DNA of 64,000 bases from Planctomycetota bacterium. GTDB taxonomy: Bacteria > Planctomycetota > SZUA-567 > H5-PLA8. The stretch is taken from NCBI GenBank assembly GCA_027493525.1, contig JAOSKN010000003.1, positions 1,946,467 to 2,010,466 of the forward strand, read 5' to 3'. Below are positions 52,901 to 61,515 of the stretch, piece after piece; position 1 is the first letter of the stretch; the number at the start of each line of letters is the position of its first letter. Made by a program: the position numbers and the translations under genes. The notes under the pieces were generated by a model. The model had not been told where the DNA came from. It saw only the letters and a program-made list of their open reading frames with translations, and did no database searches.

Positions 52901-53793
52901 TCGAGGCCCAAGTCTTCCCCACGCTCGTGGGGGTGAACCGTGTATCTGGGAGGCCGCACCGGGCGGCTGCCGGTCTTCCCCACGCTCGTGGGGGTGAACC
53001 GGTCGGCGCATGGGAAGACGGTGTCTTCGTCGGGTCTTCCCCACGCTCGTGGGGGTGAACCGGCTGCGCGAAGCCTTCGCTGGCGTACCGCAGCGTCTTC
53101 CCCACGCTCGTGGGGGTGAACCGAGTATTACGACCGCTTGATGCAGGACATTACTGTCTTCCCCACGCTCGTGGGGGTGAACCGACCTCGCCGTTCCGGG
53201 CGGCGATCTACGAGGCGTCTTCCCCACGCTCGTGGGGGTGAACCGAACAGAACATGTAATGGTAGGCGTTTGTGGGAGTCTTCCCCACGCTCGTGGGGGT
53301 GAACCGCTGGAGACCTGTCTGGCCGACACGTCTGAGGCGTCTTCCCCACGCTCGTGGGGGTGAACCGCGGCAGGGCTCGACGCGCGATGGCCTCGCGGAG
53401 TCTTCCCCACGCTCGTGGGGGTGAACCGTCGCGCCCAGGCGCGCGCGGGGTTGGGGTTTTGTCTTCCCCACGCTCGTGGGGGTGAACCGCCGCTCGCCGG
53501 CGTGGACGGCGCGGAGATCTCGTCTTCCCCACGCTCGTGGGGGTGAACCGGCTCCAACTACTACGTCAACGCGGCCGCCGCCGACTTCCCCACGCTCGTG
53601 GGGGTGAACCGAGAACGTTCCGGTGCCGGTGAACAGTACCGAAGTCTTCCCCACGCTCGTGGGGGTGAACCGTCGCCTGACCGGGCGCCGGGCTCTGGGG
53701 ATTGGTCTTCCCCACGCTCGTGGGGGTGAACCGGCCCGGGGGATGCGCGTCCTGGGTCGGCGCGTGTCTTCCCCACGCTCGTGGGGAAGACGC
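49915..53793 (+). CRISPR. Type I-E CRISPR array, 64 repeats and 63 spacers
   Basis: The repeat is 28 bp constant (gtcttccccac-gctc-gtgggggtgaacc) plus a 29th base that is usually g. Period is 61 bp almost throughout; I counted 64 repeats by position. Exceptions are long units starting at 50342 (65), 51990 (67) and 52667 (62), and a short one at 50956 (58). Three repeats deviate: one with an extra c (52667), one with t to a at position 2 (53583), and the last (53766), whose right half is replaced so that it reads as an inverted repeat. Near-perfect repeats along the whole length and degradation only at the leader-distal end point to an active array with the leader at 49825. Confidence 0.99.
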
Positions 53794-53835
53794 CTACCAC
53801 GCGAGACCGGCTTTTCCGGCGCGTGCTGGCGGTGA

Positions 53836-53958
53836 AATCCCCTCCACCTCAACGGACGCCTCACCGACGCGCGGGGGATCTGGACGGAGTTCTTCGTCAA
53901 CGAGCTGGGCAAGACCGTCGAGACGGTCCACTCGGCCGACGTGGGGGGCGGCGCGTGA
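53836..53958 (+). pseudogene. C-terminal remnant of an unknown gene cut by the array end
   Basis: An open stretch of 40 codons after a stop reads like a natural C-terminus (LHLNGRLTDARGIWTEFF, VNELGKTVETVHSAD) and ends in tga at 53956. There is no start codon and no room for a promoter. It may be the tail of a gene displaced when this end was rearranged. Family not recognised. Confidence 0.3.
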
Positions 53959-54272
53959 CAAAAAGGGTGTAGGTTCGCGCGCCGGAGCGCGCGCAGGACT
54001 GTACGCCGGCGGCGCCCCGACGACGTTCAAGCGGCCCGGTGGGAATGGCACGGAGACCTCCACGTTCACCTTCAATCAGGCTGCAGGACCAGAAAAGCCG
54101 CTGAATCCAGGAAACTCTGAAGTGCACGCAGCGCAGGCGCTAAAACCCGAGAATCTGCTGGCAGAGCTGAACCCCAAGACTCCGCTAGTCGCGGCGGCGA
54201 GCGCCTTGGTACGGCCCCAGATTCCGGCCATGTCAACCGCTCCGGGCGCCAAGACGACCTCCCGCCATGCGG
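53959..54272. other. Gap between the CRISPR array and the serine recombinase
   Basis: 314 bp. A plus-strand frame through here has Ala/Pro-rich content without a recognisable start; I would not call it a gene. The left attachment site of the mobile element may lie here, but no repeat pair could be identified because the right end is probably outside the window. Confidence 0.4.
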
Positions 54273-55949
54273 TCAGGGCCGACGGGTAATGTCCGAACCA
54301 GGAGGAGGGGGTTCCCCCTCGCCTGGTTCCGAAGCTGGCTGCAATTCCAGAAACTCGAAAATCGCCGCGCCGTTCCATTTGACCCATACCCTCCCGTCCG
54401 GGTCCAGCCGGATGGCCTCAATCCATTTCCGAAGCTCCATCCGCATCTCGGCCATATCCGATTTCGATTTCAGCAAGTCCCGGGTCTTCCCAAGCTTCAA
54501 GCGAACGGTTTCCAGGAGCGCCGCGCAGTTCAATGGCTTGGCGGGCGCCGGAACCGCGGCCAGCCTGGCTTCGATGTCCTTTCGTTCTTCCTCCTTCCGC
54601 CGGATGCAGGAACCGATTTCTCGGACATCGGGCGCCTGCAGCGCCAATTCCGTCAGCCTGAGAATCTCGGCGCTTAGCTCCGCCAAGCGCTTTTCGTACG
54701 CCGAGCGGTCAGGCTTTCCGGCTTCCTCAGCCGCATGAAGGCGGATGATTTCCTCAATCAAGTCGTCAAAAAAATTTTCGGAAAAGAGGTCAGCTTCGAC
54801 TTTCGCCAGCAAGGCGGTCTCGAGCGGGATGCCGCGCACCTTGGCCCGGTTCAGACAGACCTTGCCTCCGACGGATTCACGGCAGCGATAGTAATGGTAG
54901 CGGTTGGAGCCGTCCGCGTTCTGCTGAAAATGGCCGCCAACGCTCTTCCCGCAGGCACCGCAGACGAATAGGCCGGTTAGCAGGTAGTTGGCTTTTGCCG
55001 GGCCCTGACCGAACTCGGCGCGGTAGTTCGCCTTCCGGCTACGTTGCGCAGCTTCCCAGAGTTCATCGGAAATCAGCCGCCAAGCTTCGTTCTGAACCTG
55101 AACCCATTTCTCTTCATGCTTGGCGTACCGGGAATTCCGCATTCGGCGCTCGCTTCCTCCATCCTCGTTGTAGACAAGTTTCATGCCGTGCGAATTATAG
55201 ATGAAAAGGCCCTTATAAATCGTTTTTCGCAAGATGACGTTGACACCGCGAGCGCCCAGCGGCGCGCCGTTGCTTCCCAGAACCGGGCCGCCGGCTTCTG
55301 CGCAGAGGATGGCGTAAATACGACCACCGCCCAAGCCCGTGCTGACGGACAACTCGAAGATGCGGCGAACAATCTGCGCCTGGGTCTCATGGGGAATCAG
55401 GTCACCGCGCAGGACGGGCCCGTTCTTGCCGACAGGGTTATCGCGGTCCGGAATTTCAATCAGCCGGTATCCGAACGGCGGAGGCCCGCCAGTCCAGTAC
55501 TTCTTCCGAGCGATTTCCTCCATGCCCGCAAGGACATGCATCCCGGTGATATCGGACGACAGCTCGTCAACCAGAGCGATGACCTTTTGGAAGAACCGCC
55601 CCATGGGTCCGTCGTCGGGAATCGGCTCCATGGCGCTGACTACGGTAACGCCGTAGGACTCCAGCAACATTTTGAAAAAGGAAGACTCGTCCAGATTCCT
55701 CATGAAGCGCGAAAACTTGAAGACGTACAGCTTCGAGACCTTCAGTTCCCCGTTCTTGATTTTTCTCAGCAGCCGGAGGAAACCGGCGCGGTCGCCCGAT
55801 TTGCCGCTTTCGCCGTCGTCCTGGTCCGAGTCGACAATCTCGTCGCCATTTGCGCGGGCGACCTCCAGGATTTTCGACCGTTGCGCGTCGAAACTGTTCT
55901 TGTCGTCCTGCTCCATACTTACGCGTAGATACATCGCTGCCTTTGCCAT
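54273..55949 (-). CDS. Large serine recombinase
   Basis: 558 residues. The N-terminal resolvase domain carries the nucleophile S11 in MYLRVSMEQ and the arginine-rich core (KLYVFKFSRFMRNLDES). The recombinase domain follows (about 170-300, WTGGPPPFGYRL, ILRKTIYKGLFIYN). A zinc-ribbon comes next (VCGACGK ... YYRCRE ... VCLNRAK) and a C-terminal coiled coil (ERKDIEARL and flanks). This is the layout of integrases of phages and conjugative elements that use short att sites. GGAGAG precedes the ATG. It reads towards the CRISPR array, whose end is 480 bp away, so this is probably the left end of the element. Confidence 0.93.
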   Translation of the reverse strand: MAKAAMYLRVSMEQDDKNSFDAQRSKILEVARANGDEIVDSDQDDGESGKSGDRAGFLRLLRKIKNGELKVSKLYVFKFSRFMRNLDESSFFKMLLESYGVTVVSAMEPIPDDGPMGRFFQKVIALVDELSSDITGMHVLAGMEEIARKKYWTGGPPPFGYRLIEIPDRDNPVGKNGPVLRGDLIPHETQAQIVRRIFELSVSTGLGGGRIYAILCAEAGGPVLGSNGAPLGARGVNVILRKTIYKGLFIYNSHGMKLVYNEDGGSERRMRNSRYAKHEEKWVQVQNEAWRLISDELWEAAQRSRKANYRAEFGQGPAKANYLLTGLFVCGACGKSVGGHFQQNADGSNRYHYYRCRESVGGKVCLNRAKVRGIPLETALLAKVEADLFSENFFDDLIEEIIRLHAAEEAGKPDRSAYEKRLAELSAEILRLTELALQAPDVREIGSCIRRKEEERKDIEARLAAVPAPAKPLNCAALLETVRLKLGKTRDLLKSKSDMAEMRMELRKWIEAIRLDPDGRVWVKWNGAAIFEFLELQPASEPGEGEPPPPGSDITRRP

Positions 55950-55966
55950 AGCGGCTCTCCTTTAGT

Positions 55967-56176
55967 CTACCGGGCACCGTTTGTGCCCGGGCCTACCATA
56001 TAATTCGGAGAATCGAGTCCGTTTTCCTTTGCCTTGAGGCGGATTTCTGAAGGACGCTCCCCAGATTCAGTCCCCTTTACGAGCCCGTTAGCGATCAATT
56101 TGGCAAGAAGCTTCAGGTAGGAAGCACGGCGTTCCGCACGGCTAGGAGGAGACCCAGCCCCCGTGTTGAAGTTCAT
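55967..56176 (-). CDS. Small basic protein upstream of the recombinase, unknown
   Basis: 69 residues: SRAERRASYLKLLAKLIANGLV could be a helical DNA-binding or recombination-directionality stretch; the rest is Gly/Pro-rich. It starts 1 bp after the stop of the gene before it and ends 17 bp before the recombinase start, so it sits in an apparent three-gene operon. Coding is inferred from that tight packing. A recombination directionality factor is one possibility. Confidence 0.5.
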   Translation of the reverse strand: MNFNTGAGSPPSRAERRASYLKLLAKLIANGLVKGTESGERPSEIRLKAKENGLDSPNYMVGPGTNGAR

Positions 56177-56177
56177 C

Positions 56178-56720
56178 TCAACTGTCCCGGATCGAAGTGG
56201 GCAGACTCCGAATTTGGCGGCGCATGGCGTCCCAGTCCGGCGGCGACAGCGTGGTGATGAGTTCCATCAGTCTTGGCGTGGGATGGTAAGCTTCGTCCCT
56301 GAACGTAACCAGGGCTCCGATACCGGCGCCCGTTTCAATGGTGGCGTAGAGTGCCGCCAGACGCCGCGGATGGAAGCCCACAGCGAGAATGATGGGATCC
56401 CGGAACCTGCGATGCGCACCCACCTCGAAGCAAGTGGCGATGGCTCCCAGCGCCACTATCGCGCCTTCATTCGAAAGCCGTTGCGTCCGCACGACGCGAG
56501 CCAAGTCAATCAAATCCGAGGTCTGCCTCAGCCGACGGCAGTATTCGGTGATGAGCTTGCTGGCGGCTTTGTGGTCCGACTTCACCGCCGGACACAGTCC
56601 TCGCAAGAAATAGAGCGCATTCAATACCAGCAGGCCAGCCTCCCATGCGTCCTGGGAGGGCTCGAACGGTCCCGTACCTTCCAGCGAAAAACGGTTGAGT
56701 TCATTTTGGTCAGAGTCCAT
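56178..56720 (-). CDS. Hypothetical protein of the mobile element
   Basis: 180 residues from ATG 56720, with GGAG six bases upstream; a GTG four codons earlier (56732) is also possible. Mostly helical: SDHKAASKLITEYCRRLRQTS, NEGAIVALGAIATCFEVGAHRRF, LAALYATIETGAGIGALV. No signal, membrane span or known motif. It is the first gene of the operon leading into the serine recombinase and may help recombination or regulation. No family recognised. Confidence 0.6.
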   Translation of the reverse strand: MDSDQNELNRFSLEGTGPFEPSQDAWEAGLLVLNALYFLRGLCPAVKSDHKAASKLITEYCRRLRQTSDLIDLARVVRTQRLSNEGAIVALGAIATCFEVGAHRRFRDPIILAVGFHPRRLAALYATIETGAGIGALVTFRDEAYHPTPRLMELITTLSPPDWDAMRRQIRSLPTSIRDS

Positions 56721-56799
56721 GGGAGTCTCCACCGCCGAAAATGAGAAGGCCCGCGGCGATGATGGCCACCGCCGCGGGCCGGAACAGAAGAATTGCCTT

Positions 56800-57603
56800 C
56801 TACTCGCAGGCGAGCCTGCGGGCGCGCTCGAAGAGGAGGCGATGCTGGATCGGGTAGAGGTACAGCACTTGGTCCTGGCCGCGGTAACTCATGGCGAACG
56901 TCAGCCGGGCCCGGCGCGCAATGGCCAGATTGCGGCTGGCGCGGTACTGCGCCCGCTTGTTGCAGCCGGAGAGGATGGAGATGGCCTCGTCCACGTCCCC
57001 TTCCCATCCGCGCGGACCCCAGATGGCCGGATTGCTCACCACCGCCTGCGCCTTGGCGATGCCGGCTGCGGCGCGATTTTGCCAGAAAATCGTGCGCTTT
57101 CTGCGATGGCTCTTGAACTGGTCATCGCCGGTGAGCTTAATCTCGAGTTCACGGCGATAGACGCCGATCGCGTCGAGCAGCTGGCGCGCCGCCACCGCGC
57201 TCGGGCAGCGACCGAATTCCCGAAAGTGGGAATCATGGAGCGCGAGCTGTCCGACGCAAGCCAGCGCACGGAAGATGCTGTCGTAAAGGCTGCCTGGAAT
57301 GGTGGTCACGGTGTGACCGGGCGCCAGGATGCTGGTCGCGCGGCGCATGCGGCGGCGGCGGTTCCGGTGTCCCGGGCTGAGGGCGACGACCGGCTGCGCA
57401 CTTGGATCCATCGGGGGCACCGGGGTGCCCGCCTCGTCGCCGCCGGTCTCCGTCTCGGCAGGGCCGGTGTTGGTGGGCTCCACGCGCTTGCGGCTGGCGC
57501 CGGCCTCTCCCTTCCTGATCCGCTTCCTTACCTGCGCCACCTCCTGCATGAGCCAGTCGAGCAGTTCCGCGTCGGACTGGTGACCTTCGCGCTTCTCCAA
57601 CAT
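56800..57603 (-). CDS. Hypothetical protein of the mobile element (267 residues)
   Basis: ATG 57603 has AAGGAG upstream; the longer frame from 57687 is not needed. Residues 1-35 are helical and charged (SDAELLDWLMQEVAQVRKRIRKG); 36-90 are a Pro/Glu/Thr linker. The C-terminal 180 residues are basic and globular (FREFGRCPSAVAARQLLDAIGVYRREL, KRTIFWQNRAAAGIAKAQAV, YRASRNLAIARRARLTF). No known motif. A promoter with a palindromic operator lies about 220 bp upstream (57826-57853), the same design as the one before the RHH gene, suggesting co-regulation by an element-encoded repressor. Confidence 0.6.
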   Translation of the reverse strand: MLEKREGHQSDAELLDWLMQEVAQVRKRIRKGEAGASRKRVEPTNTGPAETETGGDEAGTPVPPMDPSAQPVVALSPGHRNRRRRMRRATSILAPGHTVTTIPGSLYDSIFRALACVGQLALHDSHFREFGRCPSAVAARQLLDAIGVYRRELEIKLTGDDQFKSHRRKRTIFWQNRAAAGIAKAQAVVSNPAIWGPRGWEGDVDEAISILSGCNKRAQYRASRNLAIARRARLTFAMSYRGQDQVLYLYPIQHRLLFERARRLACE

Positions 57604-57825
57604 GGCAAACTCCTTCCGCCGCCCAAGCGGCATTGGGGTTGGCGCCATGATGGGTTTTGCGTGCGAGACGGCGATGGACTCAGGCACCTACCCTTCGGTG
57701 TCCTGGACGCGCAACAAAATGCGCCTAGAGTCCACGCAGATCTCGCGCACAGCCCATGCTGGCGCGGATTTAGCGGCGGCGTTGGTGTTCTAGCACCGCG
57801 CCGCCGCGCCTACCTACGACCCCAA

Positions 57826-57853
57826 AACATACCATGGTATAAACCAGGGTCAA
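57826..57853 (-). promoter_or_regulatory. Promoter with overlapping palindromic operator
   Basis: On the minus strand: TTGACC, 16-bp spacer, TATGTT. The perfect palindrome ataccatggtat (57829-57840) overlaps the -10 and spacer, the usual place for a repressor site. The upstream part cttgaccctggt matches the promoter at 60422-60450. Confidence 0.6.
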
Positions 57854-58260
57854 GGCCTTCTGTGAGATTTTTTTGTCTTGCCTGTGACTTTGGATTTCGG
57901 AAGCGGCTTTGGCGGCCAGCCTTCGGTTTGCCGGCCGCGCATGTAGTCGAGAAGGAACGCGCGCGTCGAAACCCAGGTGTGCCCCACCAGCCAGGCTTTG
58001 ATTTTGCCTTGGGTCGCGACCTGCCGCAGGTATTCGGGGTTATACTTGTACTGCTTGCATATCTCCGGGAACGAGACCAGTTCTTCGGGATCCACCAGCG
58101 ACGGCCGATCCCGTTGCGCCTTATCGGTTAGGCGATCCTCAACCGCCGCATCGATAGCTTGGGCAAATTCCCTTCCCCTGCTGGCAAGGGCTTCCAAAAG
58201 CTCGACAAGTTCAGACCGGTCAAGCCACTCCAAGTTCTTTGCCAAGGCCGTATCGCCCAT
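57850..58260 (-). CDS. Small HTH/excisionase-like protein
   Basis: 136 residues from ATG 58260 with GGAG upstream. The middle carries a winged-HTH-like segment (PEELVSFPEICKQYKYNPEYLRQVATQGKIKAWLVG, then TWVSTRAFLLDYMRG) resembling MerR/excisionase DNA-binding folds, in which a helix-turn-helix is followed by a short wing. The tail is Lys/Pro-rich. It probably binds DNA within the element, as an excision factor or regulator; a candidate for the repressor that uses the palindromic operator just downstream of it. Confidence 0.6.
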   Translation of the reverse strand: MGDTALAKNLEWLDRSELVELLEALASRGREFAQAIDAAVEDRLTDKAQRDRPSLVDPEELVSFPEICKQYKYNPEYLRQVATQGKIKAWLVGHTWVSTRAFLLDYMRGRQTEGWPPKPLPKSKVTGKTKKSHRRP

Positions 58261-58345
58261 AGGTGGAACTCCTGGTAGCGGTGGTGCGAAGCCGGCAATT
58301 ATGCAGGGAATTTTGAATCCGGGGTAGGCTGAAAGCGGCAGTGAA

Positions 58346-59099
58346 CTACAGACCTCCAATCATGCCGATAAGCCATTTCTCACTACGCTTATTTATCCAG
58401 AATCCGGAGTCGGTGACGATGGGCATGCCCGCTTTGTTGGAGGACCATACACGCATGCGCAGGTAGATTTTTTTCCGGATTCTTCTTCCCGTCCCGCACC
58501 ACGAACTCGGCCTTGAGAATCTCCCACTTTTGAACTGCGTAAAATTCCTGGTACAAAAGCTTCGATTCAGGGTCCCAGTACCCCCTTGCCGGCTCGCCAA
58601 CTTTCTGTGCCTGTAACCAAGCCTCGACCGTGTCGGAAGCGGCCTTCAGGTCCGGGTCACCTGAACTGGGTGGCTCGACTTTCACATCGTCGATGGGCTT
58701 CGGTGCACTTTGGGGTTCAGCCACTATGGTTTTGGCGGGCCTTGCTTCCGCCGGTTCACTTTGGTCCACCGGAGTCTTTGCGGACTCCGGTTCGCGTGGC
58801 ACTGTCGTTCCTTGTTGTGCACTGACTAAAACCTTCGCCGTATCCATCGCCTGCAGCAGTTTAGGGTCGGTCAGTTCATGGTTGGCGACCACGTCAAGGA
58901 TTTCTTTTGCCGCAGCGAGGGAGACCTTCTCGTCCTTGGCGTCAAGCTTTTTGGCAAGCGCCAGGATGCGCCCTCTATTGTCGCGTTCCCAGGTGTCGCG
59001 AAAGGTTAGATATGGGGTCAGGGTCACCAGCAGGTAAATGCTGGCGGCTATGGGCACCAAAATCACCAGCATGATACCGCGCTCATCCAGTTTGCCCAC
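58346..59099 (-). pseudogene. Single-span membrane protein with a frameshift in a poly-A run
   Basis: GTG 59099 is preceded by GGAGGG and begins directly before a membrane span (IMLVILVPIAASIYLLVTLTPYL). A Pro/Ala/Glu linker leads to a C-terminal domain (DTVEAWLQAQKV, YWDPESKLLYQEFYAVQKWEILKAEFVVRDG). At 58468-58474 there are seven A residues on the coding strand. In the upstream frame the protein ends in a poor tail at 58389. Skipping one A continues smoothly as KIYLRMRVWSSNKAG ... ITDSGFWIN-type sequence to 58346. So it is either a broken gene, a sequencing indel or a slippage site. Function unknown; it resembles secreted or anchored domains of mobile elements of planctomycete-like bacteria. 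Confidence 0.65.
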
Positions 59100-59141
59100 G
59101 CGAAATCCCTCCGGCTCGAATGCGGCCACGGGTCCGGACGA

Positions 59142-60002
59142 TTATCGGCCTAATTCACAGTCCTTGAGGATGACATTGCCCATCTTGCCGTCGCATCTTC
59201 CTCGGATGTTGACACGTAATCCCTTAGACAGACTGCCAAGCTGTCCGGCGTCCTTTTCTTTAAAGAAGCACTGTACCGATAACAGGACATTGTCTGTCTT
59301 GAGCGTTACATATGGGTCGTTAAAGAGGTCCTTGCCGACGTGATTAACCTCACCTGTAACTTCAACAACCTTGTCCTTGTAACGCGCGTCCGCGCCCACC
59401 TCGTTTGCCTCGTATTCGGCCATAATCTTGGTGGCCAGCAGGCGAGCTGCGGGCTCTTCCGATTTGACTGAGGACTCTTGCCTTTTCATCGCGCTACCTG
59501 CCAGATACAGAACGAAGAGCACGCCAAAGACAATAACTCCAATTAGGATCAGCCCCACGATGCCCTTTAGAGCGATGCGGATGGATGACGAAAAAAAACC
59601 CTGCTCCGAGCCATTTCCCGAGACTGGTGCATACGCGCGGGACCCGCGCTCCCAGGGCGGCATGTAGCCTGGTGGCAAACTGCTTGGAGCCAAGCCGGCC
59701 TGTGGCGAGACGGAAATGTGGGGTTGAGTCGGTTGCGCGATCGGCGGTGGCGCCCCCTGGCCCCTTCTGTACCGCGACAGGACGAGCATGCCCAAGCAAC
59801 AGGCCAGCGGAAACCCCATAGCGTAAAGCAACCCAAGGCCGAATCCGAAGAAGAACCAGCCGATCAGAAGGATGACTGCCATGCTGGCTGCCGGAACACT
59901 GATGGGCAGGAATTTTCTGAAGAACCAGGCTTCATCCGGCGTGAGTACCTCACCGCCGCCAGCCTGTGCATTGGAATTCTGTTGGGAGGCGTGATCGTTC
60001 AT
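59142..60002 (-). CDS. Membrane protein with C-terminal OB-fold (tRNA_anti-like) domain
   Basis: 286 residues from ATG 60002 (frame opening at 60089 is too early). Two hydrophobic segments near the N-terminus (about 32-75), then a proline-rich linker, another span (about 150-172, IVGLILIGVIVFGVLFVLYLAG), and a C-terminal OB-fold domain of about 100 residues (IMAEYEANEVGADARYKDKVVEVTGEV, DPYVTLKT, LRVNIRGRCDGKMGNVILKDC). The OB domain is the tRNA_anti-like kind often found outside or at the membrane in bacteria; ligand unknown. It is 42 bp upstream of the frameshifted membrane-protein gene and read with it. Confidence 0.7.
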   Translation of the reverse strand: MNDHASQQNSNAQAGGGEVLTPDEAWFFRKFLPISVPAASMAVILLIGWFFFGFGLGLLYAMGFPLACCLGMLVLSRYRRGQGAPPPIAQPTQPHISVSPQAGLAPSSLPPGYMPPWERGSRAYAPVSGNGSEQGFFSSSIRIALKGIVGLILIGVIVFGVLFVLYLAGSAMKRQESSVKSEEPAARLLATKIMAEYEANEVGADARYKDKVVEVTGEVNHVGKDLFNDPYVTLKTDNVLLSVQCFFKEKDAGQLGSLSKGLRVNIRGRCDGKMGNVILKDCELGR

Positions 60003-60045
60003 TGTGCCGCGCCCTGTGCCAGGAAAAAGAAACGCCCAACCAAAT

Positions 60046-60318
60046 TCAGAAATTCTCTTTTCGTCTCGTGGTTGACCGGGATGCTGCATTCATGCAGGCG
60101 TGTGGAGGAACGCGGTTGCGCGATCTCTTCGGATGCCGAATCTGTTCGTCGATGGCGCGAACCTGTTCCTCGTGATCCATTTCCAAGAAGAATTGGGTGA
60201 TCATCTTCAGAATCGTTGCCGGCGGCAGCCCGGCGAACGAATCCGCAAGATGCTCGAAGGCCGGCAAATACTCCTTCGGCAGCCGGACCATCAGGGGCTT
60301 CGACTTGTGCGACGACAT
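60046..60318 (-). CDS. Ribbon-helix-helix-like small protein
   Basis: 90 residues from ATG 60318. The N-terminus has RHH character: a short strand (KPLMVRLPKEY) followed by two helices (LPAFEHLADSFAGLPPATILKMITQFFLEM). Such proteins are DNA-binding repressors, often plasmid- or toxin-antitoxin-associated. A promoter with TTGACC and TATGCT lies about 100 bp upstream. It may be the regulator of that promoter and of its twin at 57826. The C-terminal 25 residues are basic and disordered. Confidence 0.6.
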   Translation of the reverse strand: MSSHKSKPLMVRLPKEYLPAFEHLADSFAGLPPATILKMITQFFLEMDHEEQVRAIDEQIRHPKRSRNRVPPHACMNAASRSTTRRKENF

Positions 60319-60421
60319 GGTGTTCAAGTAACGCAGCCACATTCAAGTCGCAACGCTTACTTGGTAAGCGATGTAATCATCGTAATCACTACACATGCTC
60401 CAAGCCCCCAGACCGCCTCTT

Positions 60422-60450
60422 AGCATATCCCTTGTATATACCAGGGTCAA
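60422..60450 (-). promoter_or_regulatory. Promoter similar to the one at 57826
   Basis: On the minus strand: TTGACC, 17-bp spacer, TATGCT. It shares cttgaccctggtatata-like sequence with the other promoter, but here the palindrome is imperfect. Confidence 0.5.
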
Positions 60451-60576
60451 GCCAGAAGGCAGGGTTCTTAAGGGGTCTCGGCGGCAAATCGCTTCGCTGG
60501 CCACAGGATGCCGCATCGCTCATACTCAAGAGCCATGGGTAAAATGTTCAACAGTTGAACTTTTTTGGGATCGGCC

Positions 60577-61401
60577 ATGGCGACGAGAACGAATATCGAA
60601 TCCTGGAAACGTAATATCGACGACTGGACGGATCCGTGCTGGAGTTCCGTGGTAGACGAAAATGGGGTTGGACGCGGCCCAATAAGATTTCGCTGGTCCG
60701 CATTCAAAAAATTTACCAAGAACCGCGATAGAGGAACCCTGCAGTCGAGAACCGCTGCACTTATCAAGGCCGGGGAGTTCGAGTTCGTCCGCGCCATCCT
60801 GCTTAAGCATCTAAAGGTCGTGCTTCTTTGGGCCAAGGTGCCTGACCCGGATCAAAAGCCCAGGCATACAGAGCCCTGGCTCGTGGAGTATCGAAGAACA
60901 GCGAGAGCACTGTCAACACGGTCTACCGACGTGGCTGTCTGGATGATTGGGTGCGGGCTGCCACCCATACCAGGGGTTTCCTGGGACAAGCTCGCCAGAC
61001 TCCTGGCGTTGACCAGGACGCGATCTTCCAGAGCCCGCAGGAAGATCCTACCTGCCATCAAGAATTGCCGGGACTTGATAGAAACTGGCCTGATTGCGGG
61101 TGCGGCCGAGAAGCCACGGAAAAAGCGCACCCCAAGTGGCGAGACTCCTGATTATGTCTGGGAGGCGATTATCCTGCTGCGACAAAGCGAAGGACGGCTA
61201 TCGGCTCGGAAAATTGCTGCCGAACTGGGATGTGACCCTTCTTCGCTCAGCAGACACAAACTGTTCCAAGAGGCGAAGAAGCCCTTCATCAAGGAAACAT
61301 CGTCGCGCCACGAGCAGATGGAAAAAGAAGCCCGCGCGGCGCGCGTTCCCGTGAATAAGCTGTTGAGCAACATGAGAACCAACAGACCCGAGGAAGGGTA
61401 G
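60577..61401 (+). CDS. Hypothetical protein with C-terminal HTH
   Basis: 274 residues from ATG 60577 (the frame opens at TTG 60565). The N-terminal region has many Trp and basic residues (SWKRNIDDWTDPCWSS, FRWSAFKKFTKNRDRG). The centre is helical (DVAVWMIGCGLPPIPGVSWDKLARLLALTRTR). About 205-240 has a clear helix-turn-helix (AIILLRQSEGRLSARKIAAELGCDPSSLSRHKLF), as in regulators or initiator-type proteins. A replication or transcription role within the mobile element is likely; family not recognised. It is the first of the plus-strand set on the right side of the element. Confidence 0.65.
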   Translation: MATRTNIESWKRNIDDWTDPCWSSVVDENGVGRGPIRFRWSAFKKFTKNRDRGTLQSRTAALIKAGEFEFVRAILLKHLKVVLLWAKVPDPDQKPRHTEPWLVEYRRTARALSTRSTDVAVWMIGCGLPPIPGVSWDKLARLLALTRTRSSRARRKILPAIKNCRDLIETGLIAGAAEKPRKKRTPSGETPDYVWEAIILLRQSEGRLSARKIAAELGCDPSSLSRHKLFQEAKKPFIKETSSRHEQMEKEARAARVPVNKLLSNMRTNRPEEG

Positions 61402-61470
61402 TTTTATAAGGTGTTATCTGCAAAAGGGATACATGGCTTCTTTGCGGTTTCTTGATCAATTTTTCAGTAG

Positions 61471-61505
61471 CCCAGGTGCCGCCCAATAGTGTGGCGGCGC
61501 CTGGG
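61471..61505 (+). promoter_or_regulatory. Stable hairpin in the 5' leader of the DUF3102-like gene
   Basis: Two 13-base arms (61471-61483 and 61493-61505) pair fully with one G-U and a 9-base loop. The structure ends just before the ribosome site gagagc and the ATG at 61516. It could regulate translation. Confidence 0.45.
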
Positions 61506-61515
61506 AGAGCAAATC

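Noticed and set aside
49852..53912. Many long minus-strand ORFs rich in GSPPRAWGR, RFTPTSVGKT and VHPHERGED, up to 673 residues
   Set aside because: These are translations of the CRISPR repeats in three frames. The 61-bp period shifts frame every unit, which gives the three recurring peptides. They are not genes.
53702..54289. 195-residue plus-strand ORF between array and recombinase
   Set aside because: It begins inside CRISPR repeats and its composition is Ala/Pro-rich without a start site; no support as a gene.
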